Below, in pieces: positions 16,343 through 24,946 of a stretch of DNA of 36,914 nucleotides. The position numbers and the translations under genes are program-made. Position 1 is the stretch's first letter. Each line of letters opens with the position of its first letter. Source of the DNA: Pseudomonadota bacterium (lineage in GTDB: Bacteria; Pseudomonadota; Gammaproteobacteria; Burkholderiales; Burkholderiaceae_C); assembly GCA_030538605.1 (NCBI GenBank), contig JAUNTQ010000027.1:1-36914 (forward strand). Reading direction: 5' to 3'. Below the pieces are notes generated by a model that saw only the letters and a list, made by a program, of their open reading frames with translations, had not been told where the DNA came from and searched no databases.

Positions 16343-16370
16343 CTGGATTCCCGCCTGCGCGGGAATGACG
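16343..16370. repeat. Right terminal inverted repeat of the GIY-YIG cassette
   Basis: It reads CTGGATTCCCGCC then TGCGCGGGAATGACG, complementary to the left repeat except one base. It starts 10 nt upstream of the GIY-YIG start and ends 3 nt before the sucC stop codon. Confidence 0.9.
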
Positions 16371-16373
16371 GAA

Positions 16374-17537
<1,164 letters not shown>

Positions 17538-17770
17538 GAAGCCCCTCTTGGAGTGGTGGTGGAATGGCTTGACCCGCCCCACGAAAAATCCCGTGCGGGC
17601 CGAACGCGCGCATGCTTGCCGCAGCCCGCGAATGTATCATGGTGCGCTGCACCAATGGGAGCGCGAAAGCCTGACAAAGACCTGACGAGCACGGCGTCGA
17701 ATCGCGTTTTCAGGCACGGCAGCGAGCGTTTCGGACACCTTCTGACCCACACACTTTGAAAGCGCACAAC

Positions 17771-18682
17771 ATGGCAAAGGTATTCATCGACGGCGAGGCC
17801 GGCACCACGGGCTTGCAAATCCGCGAGCGCCTGCACGGCATGGCGGGCGTGGAGCTGGTCAGCATCGACCCCGCGCTGCGCAAGGACCCCGAGGCCAAGC
17901 GCGCGCTGATGGCGGGCGTGGACATGGTGATCCTTTGCCTGCACGACGACGCGGCGCGCGCGTCGGTGGCCATGATCGACGCGCTGGCCGGCCGCAAGCC
18001 CCGCATCATCGACGCCAGCACCGCGCACCGCGTGGCAGACGGCTGGGCGTTCGGCTTTCCCGAGCTGTCGAAAGACCAGCGCGTTGCCGTGCAGGCCGCC
18101 GAGCGCGTGGCCAACCCGGGCTGCTACGCCACGGGTGCCATCGCGCTGCTGCGTCCGCTGGTGGATGCGGGCGTGCTGCCGGCGGACTACCCGGTGGTGT
18201 TGCCGGCGGTAAGTGGTTACTCGGGCGGCGGGCGGCAGATGATCGAAGCCTATGAGGCGGGCCAGGGCGCGGCCTACGAGCTGTATGCGCTGGGGCTGGC
18301 GCACAAGCACATCCCGGAGATCATGCGATACGGGCGCGTGGCGCGCCGGCCGATTTTCATGCCCGCCGTGGGCAACTTCGCGCAGGGCATGCTGGTGGAG
18401 CTGCCGCTGCACCTGGACCTGCTGCCCGGCCAGCCCACGCTGACGCGGCTGCACGAGGTGTATGCCGCGCACTACGCGGGCAGCGACTGGGTGACGGTGG
18501 AGCCCGCACCCGACAGCGGCAAGCTGGACGCGCTGGCGCTGGTGGACACGAACAAGCTGGAAGTCCGCGTGTTCGGCAACGCCGCCGAGCGTCAGGCCGT
18601 GTGCGTGGCGCGGCTGGACAACCTGGGCAAGGGCGCGAGCGGCGCGGCGGTGCAGAACCTGCGGCTGATGCTGGGGCTGTGA
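17771..18682 (+). CDS. argC: N-acetyl-gamma-glutamyl-phosphate reductase, short form
   Basis: A 303-residue enzyme of the type 2 ArgC class (about 310 residues; type 1 is longer). It begins [20 protein letters not shown]. The catalytic Cys118 lies in ANPGCYATG, and [14 protein letters not shown] and LAHKHIPEI follow. It reduces N-acetylglutamyl phosphate with NADPH in arginine synthesis. The ATG at 17771 is used; a TTG five codons earlier is unlikely. It is divergent from sucC with a 233-nt shared control region and ends in a clear terminator. No other arg gene is adjacent. Confidence 0.95.
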   Translation: MAKVFIDGEAGTTGLQIRERLHGMAGVELVSIDPALRKDPEAKRALMAGVDMVILCLHDDAARASVAMIDALAGRKPRIIDASTAHRVADGWAFGFPELSKDQRVAVQAAERVANPGCYATGAIALLRPLVDAGVLPADYPVVLPAVSGYSGGGRQMIEAYEAGQGAAYELYALGLAHKHIPEIMRYGRVARRPIFMPAVGNFAQGMLVELPLHLDLLPGQPTLTRLHEVYAAHYAGSDWVTVEPAPDSGKLDALALVDTNKLEVRVFGNAAERQAVCVARLDNLGKGASGAAVQNLRLMLGL

Positions 18683-18714
18683 CGCGACGCCCGTTCGGAG
18701 AAGCAGGAATGAAT

Positions 18715-18735
18715 GGCGCCTTGGGCGCCTTTTTT
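18715..18735 (+). terminator. Intrinsic terminator of argC
   Basis: GGCGCC, loop TTG, GGCGCC, then TTTTTT. It is 33 nt after the argC stop and is followed directly by a family-1 palindrome. Confidence 0.85.
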
Positions 18736-18738
18736 CAT

Positions 18739-18813
18739 AGCTGTTTGCGCAGGTTGATAGGTGTTTTCAGGCCTTGTCAGCTTGAAAATCACAATTTATC
18801 TGCGCAAGCAGCT
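18739..18813. repeat. Family-1 intergenic palindrome, copy 4 (divergent)
   Basis: Outer arms AGCTGTTTGCGCAG and CTGCGCAAGCAGCT are conserved. The interior differs from other copies, keeping only a TTTTCA/TGAAAA inner pairing. CCTTTTTT follows and contains the stop codon of the minus-strand gene at 18820. Confidence 0.8.
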
Positions 18814-18819
18814 CCTTTT

Positions 18820-19371
18820 TTATCCCAATGGGTGCAGCAGGAAGGCGGCCGTGTCGGCGAATTCGGCGCCGGCTGCGGGGCCGGCGCGCTGGACGATGGC
18901 GTCGGTCAGCGGCCCGAGGTGCGGCAGCAGCTGGACGACCTGCGTGGCGCGTTCGATCTGGCGGCGATGGGGGTAGCCGCCCTCGCCCAGGCGCCGGCGG
19001 ATGGACTGCACCATGAAGCCGGCCAGCGCTTCGCACACCTGCGCGTCGGTGCGCGATGACCTGGGCGCGGTGGAGGCGGGGCGCGGGGGCTGGCTCGCCG
19101 GCGCAGAGGCGGTGGGCGGCGTGCAGGGCAGGGGCGCGGGGGCCGACGTGGGCGGCGGCGTGTCGGCGCGCTCGATGTAGCCCGAGGCGGTGAGCCAGCG
19201 CAGGCCGCCGGCGGTGATGGCGTTCTTGCCGCCCGTGGCGGCCAGCACGTCCGAGCGCGTGCGGCGGCCATCCACCAGGCGCAGCAGCCGTGTCAGCTCG
19301 GCGGGCAAGGTGGGTGGGTTGGCCAGGCATTCGCGCTGGCCCTTGGGGCTCAAGGTATAGACCTTGTTCAT
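18820..19371 (-). CDS. Hypothetical protein, winged-helix-like N-terminus
   Basis: A 183-residue protein of unknown function. Residues 1-70 (MNKVYTLSPKGQRE, LTRLLRLVDGRRTRSDVLAA, GGLRWLTASGYIERAD) read like a winged-helix or response-regulator-associated fold. A Pro/Ala-rich linker (about 72-105) follows. The C-terminal part (ALAGFMVQSIRRRLGEGGY, LLPHLGPLTDAIVQRAG) is helical. The ATG at 19371 has AGGGAG 10 nt upstream; the frame extends another 48 codons upstream without recognisable sequence. The stop codon TAA lies within the T-run that borders a family-1 palindrome, so the repeat may have set the present C-terminus. It is convergent with argC. Confidence 0.7.
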   Translation of the reverse strand: MNKVYTLSPKGQRECLANPPTLPAELTRLLRLVDGRRTRSDVLAATGGKNAITAGGLRWLTASGYIERADTPPPTSAPAPLPCTPPTASAPASQPPRPASTAPRSSRTDAQVCEALAGFMVQSIRRRLGEGGYPHRRQIERATQVVQLLPHLGPLTDAIVQRAGPAAGAEFADTAAFLLHPLG

Positions 19372-19545
19372 GTTGGCGGGGCTCCCTGCGTGCGTGTCCG
19401 CCGGTGCCGGAGGGGGCGCGGTGGCGCCGGGAACACGCTTTTCTTGGTGCGCCCGATTGGAAGCAAGGGTTTGGGCGCGGTCAATCCCCAAAGTGAGGTA
19501 TGGCGTGCCCGGCACTGTATGTGTGAGTGGCCTTGGCGCGGGGGC

Positions 19546-20043
19546 TCAGGGCGCGCTGTCGGCGGCGCTGCCCCAGGTGTCTTCTGCCTCGGGCGGGGCG
19601 CTGGCTGCGCTCAGCACGCGGCGCACCACTTCACCGCTGAAGCCGCGGCTGGCCAGAAAGCGCATGTGGCGTGCGCGTTCGGCGGCGTCTTGCGGGGGGT
19701 GCGCAAACTTTTTGGCCCACACGGCATGGGCGCGGGCGAATTCGCTGCCGCGCAGTTGTTCGGCAGCGGCTTTCAGCACGTCGCTAGGCAAGCCCTTGGC
19801 GCGCAGCTCTTGCAGCACGCGGGCGGCGCCCAGGCGCGGGGCGCGGCGGCGCAGCAGGCTGTCGGCGGCGCGCTGCTCGCTGATGAAGCCCTTGGCGGTG
19901 AGCTCGTCCAGCACGCGCGCGAGTTCGCCGGGCGCGGTTTCGTGCGCGGCCAGCTTGGTTTGCAGCTCGGCGCGCGAATGCTCGCGCGCGGCCAGGTAGC
20001 GCAGGGCGCGGCTTTTGAGCGAGGGGGCGGGGCGTGGGGGCAA
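19546..20043 (-). CDS. recX: Recombination regulator RecX
   Basis: A 165-residue RecX with the typical three-helix repeats: SLKSRALRYLAAREHSRAELQTKL, LDELTAKGFISEQRAADSLLRRRAPRLG, and VWAKKFAHPP..RARHMRFLASRGFSGEVVRRVL. It binds RecA filaments and limits their activity. The only candidate start in this frame is TTG at 20043; the upstream codons up to a TAA inside the family-1 palindrome contain no ATG or GTG. There is no clear ribosome binding site. It lies 443 nt downstream of recA, further than usual, because repeats have accumulated between them. Confidence 0.88.
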   Translation of the reverse strand: MPPRPAPSLKSRALRYLAAREHSRAELQTKLAAHETAPGELARVLDELTAKGFISEQRAADSLLRRRAPRLGAARVLQELRAKGLPSDVLKAAAEQLRGSEFARAHAVWAKKFAHPPQDAAERARHMRFLASRGFSGEVVRRVLSAASAPPEAEDTWGSAADSAP

Positions 20044-20077
20044 GGGAAGGAGCGCTGCGCTGGGTTGAATTAAAAAA

Positions 20078-20157
20078 GGAGCTGCTTACGCATGTTTTTA
20101 AACAATTTTATATTCAAATCATGTTAAAAACCTTGTTTCACTTGCGCAAGCAGCTCC
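20078..20157. repeat. Family-1 intergenic palindrome, copy 5
   Basis: GGAGCTGCTTACGCATG on the left and CTTGCGCAAGCAGCTCC on the right, with an AT-rich interior. AAAAAA precedes (20072-20077) and TTTTAT follows, so the stem is flanked as a bidirectional intrinsic terminator. Its left end is 34 nt upstream of the recX start on the minus strand. Confidence 0.88.
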
Positions 20158-20190
20158 TTTTATCTGCTTTTTGATGCCTGGCGTGCAGGT

Positions 20191-20430
20191 TTACGCGTCT
20201 GGCGCTTGGCTGGCGACGGGGGCGTTGGCGGGCATGCCGGCGATGCCGAGCGACTCATTCCATTTCCACTTCAAAGCGACAAGCATGTCGTCATTCCCGC
20301 GCAGGCGGCAATCCAGCAACGACGCTGGCGACGGCACTGGATTGCCGCCTGCGCGGCAATGACAAATAGGGATGCTTTGACCTGGATTTGGAATCACGCA
20401 CCTTGTTTTAGCTTCGGCACGCCGCTTCGC
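20191..20430 (-). pseudogene. recA: Degenerate second copy of the recA 3' end, interrupted by a palindromic element
   Basis: On the minus strand, AAAACAAGGTGCGTGATTC (complement of about 20391-20409) matches intact recA (AAAACAAGGTGCGGGATTC, complement of 20541-20559). After an inserted segment the match resumes as TCGCTCGGCATCG (20241-20256 region; intact copy 20531-20546). It then encodes SLGIAGMPANAPVASQAPDA and a TAA, against [18 protein letters not shown] and TAA in intact recA. Both copies end TTACGC on the plus strand. The right limit (about 20430) is approximate. It cannot encode a functional protein. A local duplication or replacement of the recA end is inferred. Confidence 0.72.
20257..20394. 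mobile_element. ~138-bp MITE-like palindromic element in the recA remnant
   Basis: The ends ATTCCATTTCCACTTCAAAGC and its partner ATTCCAAATCCAGGTCAAAGC (complement of the right end) agree at most positions. Inside are a second pair of arms, GTCATTCCCGCGCAGGCGG (20291 onward) and its complement ending at 20363, followed by CAATCCAG. This inner pair is the same repeat type as the ends of the GIY-YIG cassette. The centre is only 20 nt. It splits the recA-like sequence GAGCGA(C)TC/ACGCACC. The flanks GACTC (20252-20256) and GAATC (20391-20395) may be a damaged 5-bp duplication, though the right copy overlaps the element end, so this is uncertain. Confidence 0.68.
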
Positions 20431-20436
20431 GACTTA

Positions 20437-20455
20437 ACTTGCGCTTTGCGCAAGT
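20437..20455 (-). terminator. Small perfect hairpin downstream of recA
   Basis: ACTTGCGC, loop TTT, GCGCAAGT: an 8-bp stem 32 nt after the recA stop. No T-run follows on the minus strand, so a terminator role is weakly supported. Confidence 0.4.
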
Positions 20456-20486
20456 GAGCCTGCGCTGAAATCGCGTTCACCTCGGC

Positions 20487-21536
<1,050 letters not shown>

Positions 21537-21604
21537 GGTTTTTCCTTTTTGAATCAATGGGTTGGGTGCATGCCGGCGGGTTTTGCTGGATGCTTGAACA
21601 GGAC

Positions 21605-21632
21605 TGTATATCAATCCATTAAATAACGTAAA
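21605..21632 (-). promoter_or_regulatory. Candidate recA promoter with degenerate SOS box
   Basis: On the minus strand TTTACG (21627-21632), 16 nt, then TATACA (21605-21610) form a plausible sigma-70 promoter. The -10 overlaps ATATACAG, which is the right half of a LexA site; the left half (ATGG instead of CTGT, around 21616-21619) is not conserved. LexA control is therefore possible but weakly supported. Confidence 0.45.
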
Positions 21633-21651
21633 CTGATTTTTAAGTCAGTTT
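21630..21651. promoter_or_regulatory. Perfect 7-bp dyad between recA and marR
   Basis: AAACTGA (21630-21636) and TCAGTTT (21645-21651) form a 22-bp palindromic site 16 nt before the MarR start, overlapping the recA -35 by three bases. Size and place fit an operator for the MarR-type protein. On the plus strand TTGAAC (21594-21599) and CATTAA (21617-21622), 17 nt apart, could be its promoter. Confidence 0.45.
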
Positions 21652-21667
21652 GCCTTACGATTTGTGC

Positions 21668-22171
21668 ATGCCCGATTTTTCTTCCCCAGCGCCTGCGGGC
21701 GGCAGCGCGGATCTGTGGCGCGAGGCGCATCTGGGGCGGCTGCTGGGCCATGCCATGCGCCGGTTTGACGCGCGCGTGTTGCAGCTCATGGCCGCGAGCG
21801 AGCACGCGCCGCTGGCCCTGTCGCGCCTGGCCGCGCGCGACAAGGTGGGCGCGGCGCATGTACACATCACGCGCCATTTGCCGCTGGGTGGCGCGCGCCT
21901 GACGGCGCTGGCCGAGGCCGCGGGGATGAGCAAGCAGGCGATGGGCGATCTGGTGGACCAATGCGTGGCCTGGGGGCTGGTCACGCGCGAGGCAGACGCG
22001 CTGGACGCACGCGCGCGGCGCATCGTGTTCACCCCTGCGGGGCTGGGCTGGCTGGCCGCCTTTCAGGCCGCCGTGGCGCAGGCCGAGGCCGAGTTCCGCG
22101 AGGCGGTGGGCGCCGAGGTGGCCACGGTGGTGGCACTGGGGCTGGAGGCTTATGCGCAGGGGCCGCTTTGA
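21668..22171 (+). CDS. MarR family transcriptional regulator
   Basis: A 167-residue winged-helix regulator. An N-terminal dimerisation helix (LWREAHLGRLLGHAMRRFDARVL) is followed by a HTH (GARLTALAEAAGMSKQAMGDLVDQCVAWGLVTRE). The wing and return helix are DALDARARRIVFTPAGLGWLAAF, and a long C-terminal helix ends at YAQGPL. MarR proteins bind palindromic operators as dimers and respond to small ligands or oxidation. A 22-bp dyad lies just upstream, consistent with autoregulation. It is divergent from recA and shares a 131-nt control region with it. Targets beyond itself are unknown. Confidence 0.85.
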   Translation: MPDFSSPAPAGGSADLWREAHLGRLLGHAMRRFDARVLQLMAASEHAPLALSRLAARDKVGAAHVHITRHLPLGGARLTALAEAAGMSKQAMGDLVDQCVAWGLVTREADALDARARRIVFTPAGLGWLAAFQAAVAQAEAEFREAVGAEVATVVALGLEAYAQGPL

Positions 22172-22293
22172 GGCGCACCTTTGCCATGGGTCTAGGGGTC
22201 AGCGCGGGGTGGCTGCGCGCCTTGTTCTTCCTAGAATGGCTTGCTGCCTGCCATGCGCAGCGCCATACCGACAAGAAAAGGAGACACCTCGCC

Positions 22294-22968
22294 ATGCGCA
22301 TACTCATCGCCGAAGACGATCAGGTGTTGGCCGATGGCCTGCTGCGCAGCCTGCGCGCCGCAGGTGCTGCGGTGGACCACGTGGCCAGCGGGGCCGAGGC
22401 GGACACGGCCTTGATGACCAACACCGCGTTCGACCTGCTCATCCTCGATCTGGGCCTGCCCCGGCTGCACGGGCTGGAGGTGCTCAAGCGCCTGCGCGCG
22501 CGCGGGCAGACGATGCCGGTGCTCATCCTCACCGCCGCCGACAGCGTGGAAGAGCGCGTGCAGGGGCTGGACCACGGCGCCGACGACTACATGGCCAAGC
22601 CCTTCAGCCTGGAGGAGCTGGAAGCGCGCGTGCGCGCCCTCACGCGCCGGGGCATGGGCGCGGCCACGTCCACCATCAAGCATGGCCCGCTGGAATACGA
22701 CCAGGCCGGGCGCATGGCCACCATCGACGGCAAGCTGGTGGAGCTGTCGGCGCGCGAGATGGGCGTGCTGGAAGTGCTGCTGCTGCGCAGCGGGCGGCTG
22801 GTGAGCAAGGAGCAGCTGGTCGAGCGCCTGTGCGAGTGGGGCGAGGAGGTGAGCAACAACGCCATCGAGGTCTACGTCCACCGTCTGCGCAAGAAGATCG
22901 AGAAAGGCCCGATCCGCATCGCCACGCTGCGCGGCCTGGGCTATTGCCTTGAGAAGATTGCCGAGTGA
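22294..22968 (+). CDS. Response regulator, OmpR/PhoB family (TctD-like)
   Basis: A 224-residue regulator. The receiver domain (1-120) has acidic Asp8-Asp9 (AEDD), the phosphorylation site Asp52 in LILDLGLPRLHG, a conserved Thr in LILTA and Lys102 in MAKPF. The C-terminal winged helix has LSAREMGVLEVLLLRSGRLVSKEQL and NNAIEVYVHRLRKKI. AAAAGGAG lies 10 nt before the ATG at 22294. It should be phosphorylated by the kinase encoded 99 nt downstream. The pair resembles TctD/TctE, but no tricarboxylate transporter is adjacent, so its target genes are unknown. Confidence 0.93.
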   Translation: MRILIAEDDQVLADGLLRSLRAAGAAVDHVASGAEADTALMTNTAFDLLILDLGLPRLHGLEVLKRLRARGQTMPVLILTAADSVEERVQGLDHGADDYMAKPFSLEELEARVRALTRRGMGAATSTIKHGPLEYDQAGRMATIDGKLVELSAREMGVLEVLLLRSGRLVSKEQLVERLCEWGEEVSNNAIEVYVHRLRKKIEKGPIRIATLRGLGYCLEKIAE

Positions 22969-22984
22969 TGGCCGGGCCGAGAGC

Positions 22985-23059
22985 TTGAGCGTGAAGCGTT
23001 CGCTGTTGAGTGCGAACGCCGACTCTTTTCACGCTCAACGCCCAACGCTCAACGCCCAA
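22985..23059. repeat. Inverted and tandem repeat between regulator and kinase
   Basis: TTGAGCGTGAA (22985-22995) pairs perfectly with TTCACGCTCAA (23028-23038). An inner pair CGTTCGC/GCGAACG lies between. CGCTCAACGCCCAA is repeated twice in tandem at 23032-23059. The hairpin could lower expression of the kinase relative to the regulator. Confidence 0.7.
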
Positions 23060-23067
23060 CCTCCCTC

Positions 23068-24663
23068 ATGAAGCTCTTGCAGCGCGCCCGGTATTCGCTG
23101 TTTGGCGAGATCCTGGACTGGATGCTCACGCCGCTGCTGCTGCTGTGGCCGCTCAGCCTGGCGCTGACGTGGGTGGTGGCGCAAAACCTGGCCAACAAGC
23201 CGTTTGACCGGGCGCTGGCCTACAACGCGCAGGCGCTGGCGCAGTTCATCCAGGTGGGGGCCGACCGGCGCGTGCACTTCTCGCTGCCGCAGCCGGCCAG
23301 GGAGCTGCTGCGCTCGGACGATGCCGACAGCGTGTATTACCAGGTGCTGGGCGGCGGGGGCGACTTTCTGTCGGGCGAGCGCGAGCTGCCCTCGCCGCCC
23401 GAGCGGCCCACGCTGCCGCCGCCGCTGCTCAACCCTGCTGGCCCGGCGGCCGGGCTGCCGCCGTATGAGCCCTCGCTGGCCGAGCCGCAGCTGCGCGACG
23501 CCGAATTTCGCGGCCTGCCCGTGCGCGTGGCCTGGCTGTGGGTGCCCATCGACGGGCAGCGCCATGCGCTGGTGCAGGTGGCCGAAACGCGCGAAAAACG
23601 CAGCGTGCTGGCGGCTGAAATCATCAAGGGCGTGATGCTGCCGCAGTTCGCCATCCTGCCGCTGGCGGTGCTGCTGGTGTGGCTGGCGCTGGTGCGAGGC
23701 ATCAAGCCGCTGTCGCTGCTGGAAGAGCGCATCCGCGCGCGCCGCCCGGACGACCTGAGCCCGCTCGACGCCCGCGCCGTGCCGCAAGAGGTGGCCCCGC
23801 TGGTCGGCTCGGTGAACGACCTGCTCACCCGCCTGACCGACTCCATCCAGACGCAAAAGCGCTTTCTGGCCGACGCCGCGCACCAGCTCAAAACGCCGCT
23901 GGCGGGCCTGGCGCTGCAAGCCGATCTGGCGCTGCGCGAAGGCAACAGCGCCACCGAGCTGAAAAGCTCGCTCCAGCAGATCGGCCTGGCCAGCGTGCGC
24001 GCCACCCACACCGTGAACCAGCTGCTGGCGCTGGCGCGCGCCGAAGGCGGCAGCAGCACCGTCGCGCGCCAGCCCGTCGATCTGGCGCAGCTGACCATCG
24101 ACGTGGTGCGCGAAGCCGTGCCCGCCGCGCTGGCGCAGCACGTGGACCTGGGCTACGAAGGCCCCGAGCCCGGTGCGCCCCAGCTGGTGCGGCTGGGCAA
24201 CCCGCTGCTGCTCAAGGAAATGCTGCGCAACCTGGTGGACAACGCCCTGCGCTACAGCCCCGGCCCGGCGCAAGACGTGCAGGCAGCGCAGCGCCTGCCG
24301 CGGCCCACCTGGTCAAACAGCCGCTTTGGGCAAGACGCGGCAGCAGACGACGAAGACAGCGGCTGGCCCGCCACCCGCCCGCGCGGCGGCGGCGCTGAAG
24401 TGACGGTGCGCCTGCGCGTGGCCCCGCCCGGCGGCGGCATCGCCATCGAGGTGGAAGACAACGGCCCCGGCGTGCCCGAGGCCGAACGCGAACTCGTCTT
24501 CCAGCCCTTTTACCGCGCGCTGGGCACCAACGTGGACGGCACGGGCCTGGGCCTGCCCATCGTGCGCGAAATCGCCGCGCAGCACGGTGCCGAAGTCAGC
24601 GTGCACGACGCCCACCCGGGGCAGCAGCCACCGGGGGCGCGGTTTGTGGTGCGGTTTGGGTGA
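23068..24663 (+). CDS. Sensor histidine kinase (TctE-like, 2CSK_N type)
   Basis: A 531-residue inner-membrane kinase. Helix 1 is at about residues 20-40 and helix 2 at about 190-212, enclosing a periplasmic sensor region (HFSLPQPARELLRSD). This region contains a Pro-rich stretch (PSPPERPTLPPPLLNPAGPA). The H-box FLADAAHQLKTPLAG places the phosphorylated His at 272. The N-box is NLVDNALRY (Asn388) and the G-boxes are DNGPGVP (Asp464) and GTGLGLPIV. Between N- and G-boxes is an unusual low-complexity insertion of about 45 residues (around 398-442). It pairs with the upstream response regulator. The signal is unknown. Confidence 0.92.
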   Translation: MKLLQRARYSLFGEILDWMLTPLLLLWPLSLALTWVVAQNLANKPFDRALAYNAQALAQFIQVGADRRVHFSLPQPARELLRSDDADSVYYQVLGGGGDFLSGERELPSPPERPTLPPPLLNPAGPAAGLPPYEPSLAEPQLRDAEFRGLPVRVAWLWVPIDGQRHALVQVAETREKRSVLAAEIIKGVMLPQFAILPLAVLLVWLALVRGIKPLSLLEERIRARRPDDLSPLDARAVPQEVAPLVGSVNDLLTRLTDSIQTQKRFLADAAHQLKTPLAGLALQADLALREGNSATELKSSLQQIGLASVRATHTVNQLLALARAEGGSSTVARQPVDLAQLTIDVVREAVPAALAQHVDLGYEGPEPGAPQLVRLGNPLLLKEMLRNLVDNALRYSPGPAQDVQAAQRLPRPTWSNSRFGQDAAADDEDSGWPATRPRGGGAEVTVRLRVAPPGGGIAIEVEDNGPGVPEAERELVFQPFYRALGTNVDGTGLGLPIVREIAAQHGAEVSVHDAHPGQQPPGARFVVRFG

Positions 24664-24762
24664 AGGGGGCTTGAGGAACAGCCAAACTGCCGGACGCAAA
24701 GGATTCGCGAAGGACGCGAAAGAACCCTTTTTTGTTGGCTGGGTAAAGCGATAGCCCGTAGG

Positions 24763-24825
24763 GTGGGTGCTTGCACCCACGTCAGCGACGGTGGATAGGC
24801 ACACGGCGTGGGTGCAAGCACCCAC
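24763..24825. repeat. Paired GTGGGTGCTTGCACCCAC palindromes
   Basis: GTGGGTGCTTGCACCCAC (24763-24780) and GTGGGTGCAAGCACCCAC (24808-24825) are each an 8-bp-arm palindrome and are nearly complementary to each other. They are separated by GTCAGCGACGG and GGCACACGGC segments. A partial GCTGGGTAAAGCG unit lies just before (24738-24750). They occupy the convergent gap after the kinase gene. Confidence 0.8.
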
Positions 24826-24831
24826 GCCACA

Positions 24832-24923
24832 AAAATAGGAGCTTCTTGCGTACGTTATAAAACGATTTCAGATATAAAAATATCTGAAATTAAATGATGG
24901 CGTACGCAAGCAGCTCCTATTTT
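24832..24923. repeat. Family-1 intergenic palindrome, copy 6
   Basis: AAAATAGGAGCT and AGCTCCTATTTT form the ends, followed inward by TCTTGCGTACG and CGTACGCAAGC, with the inner stem TTTCAGATAT/ATATCTGAAA. The A and T runs outside the stem make it a good bidirectional terminator between the convergent kinase and nnrU genes. Confidence 0.92.
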
Positions 24924-24946
24924 ATTGAATCAACCCCGCAGCTCTG

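Larger units (their letters stand above)
16014..16370 (-). mobile_element. 357-bp GIY-YIG cassette with terminal inverted repeats and 5-bp target duplication
   Basis: The cassette is bounded by 28-bp inverted repeats at 16014-16041 and 16343-16370 that differ at one base; each opens CGTCATTCCCGCG on the outside. Immediately outside both ends is the direct repeat GAATT (16009-16013 and 16371-16375). Removing the cassette and one GAATT gives sucC stop TAA, TTCAAAGGAATCCAAC, then sucD ATG, a normal 16-nt spacer with a ribosome binding site. The only gene inside encodes a GIY-YIG protein in the operon's orientation. The outer repeat type resembles Neisseria dRS3-like ATTCCC-N8-GGGAAT palindromes. 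Mobility is inferred from the duplication. Confidence 0.82.
20044..20486. other. 443-bp recA-recX spacer filled by repeats and a recA remnant
   Basis: No intact gene is supported here. Reading the minus strand from recA, it holds a small hairpin (20437-20455), a second degenerate recA 3' end split by a palindromic element (20191-20430), and a family-1 palindrome with A/T runs (20078-20157). Together these probably stop recA transcription before recX. Confidence 0.75.

Noticed and set aside
21604..21619. Full LexA box at recA
   Set aside because: Only one half (CTGTATAT) is present; CCAT replaces the second half, so I did not call a full SOS box.
22676..23059. Minus-strand frame starting MGVERWALSVKRVG
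   Set aside because: The start is encoded by the tandem repeat between the response regulator and kinase genes; the rest is shadow of the regulator.
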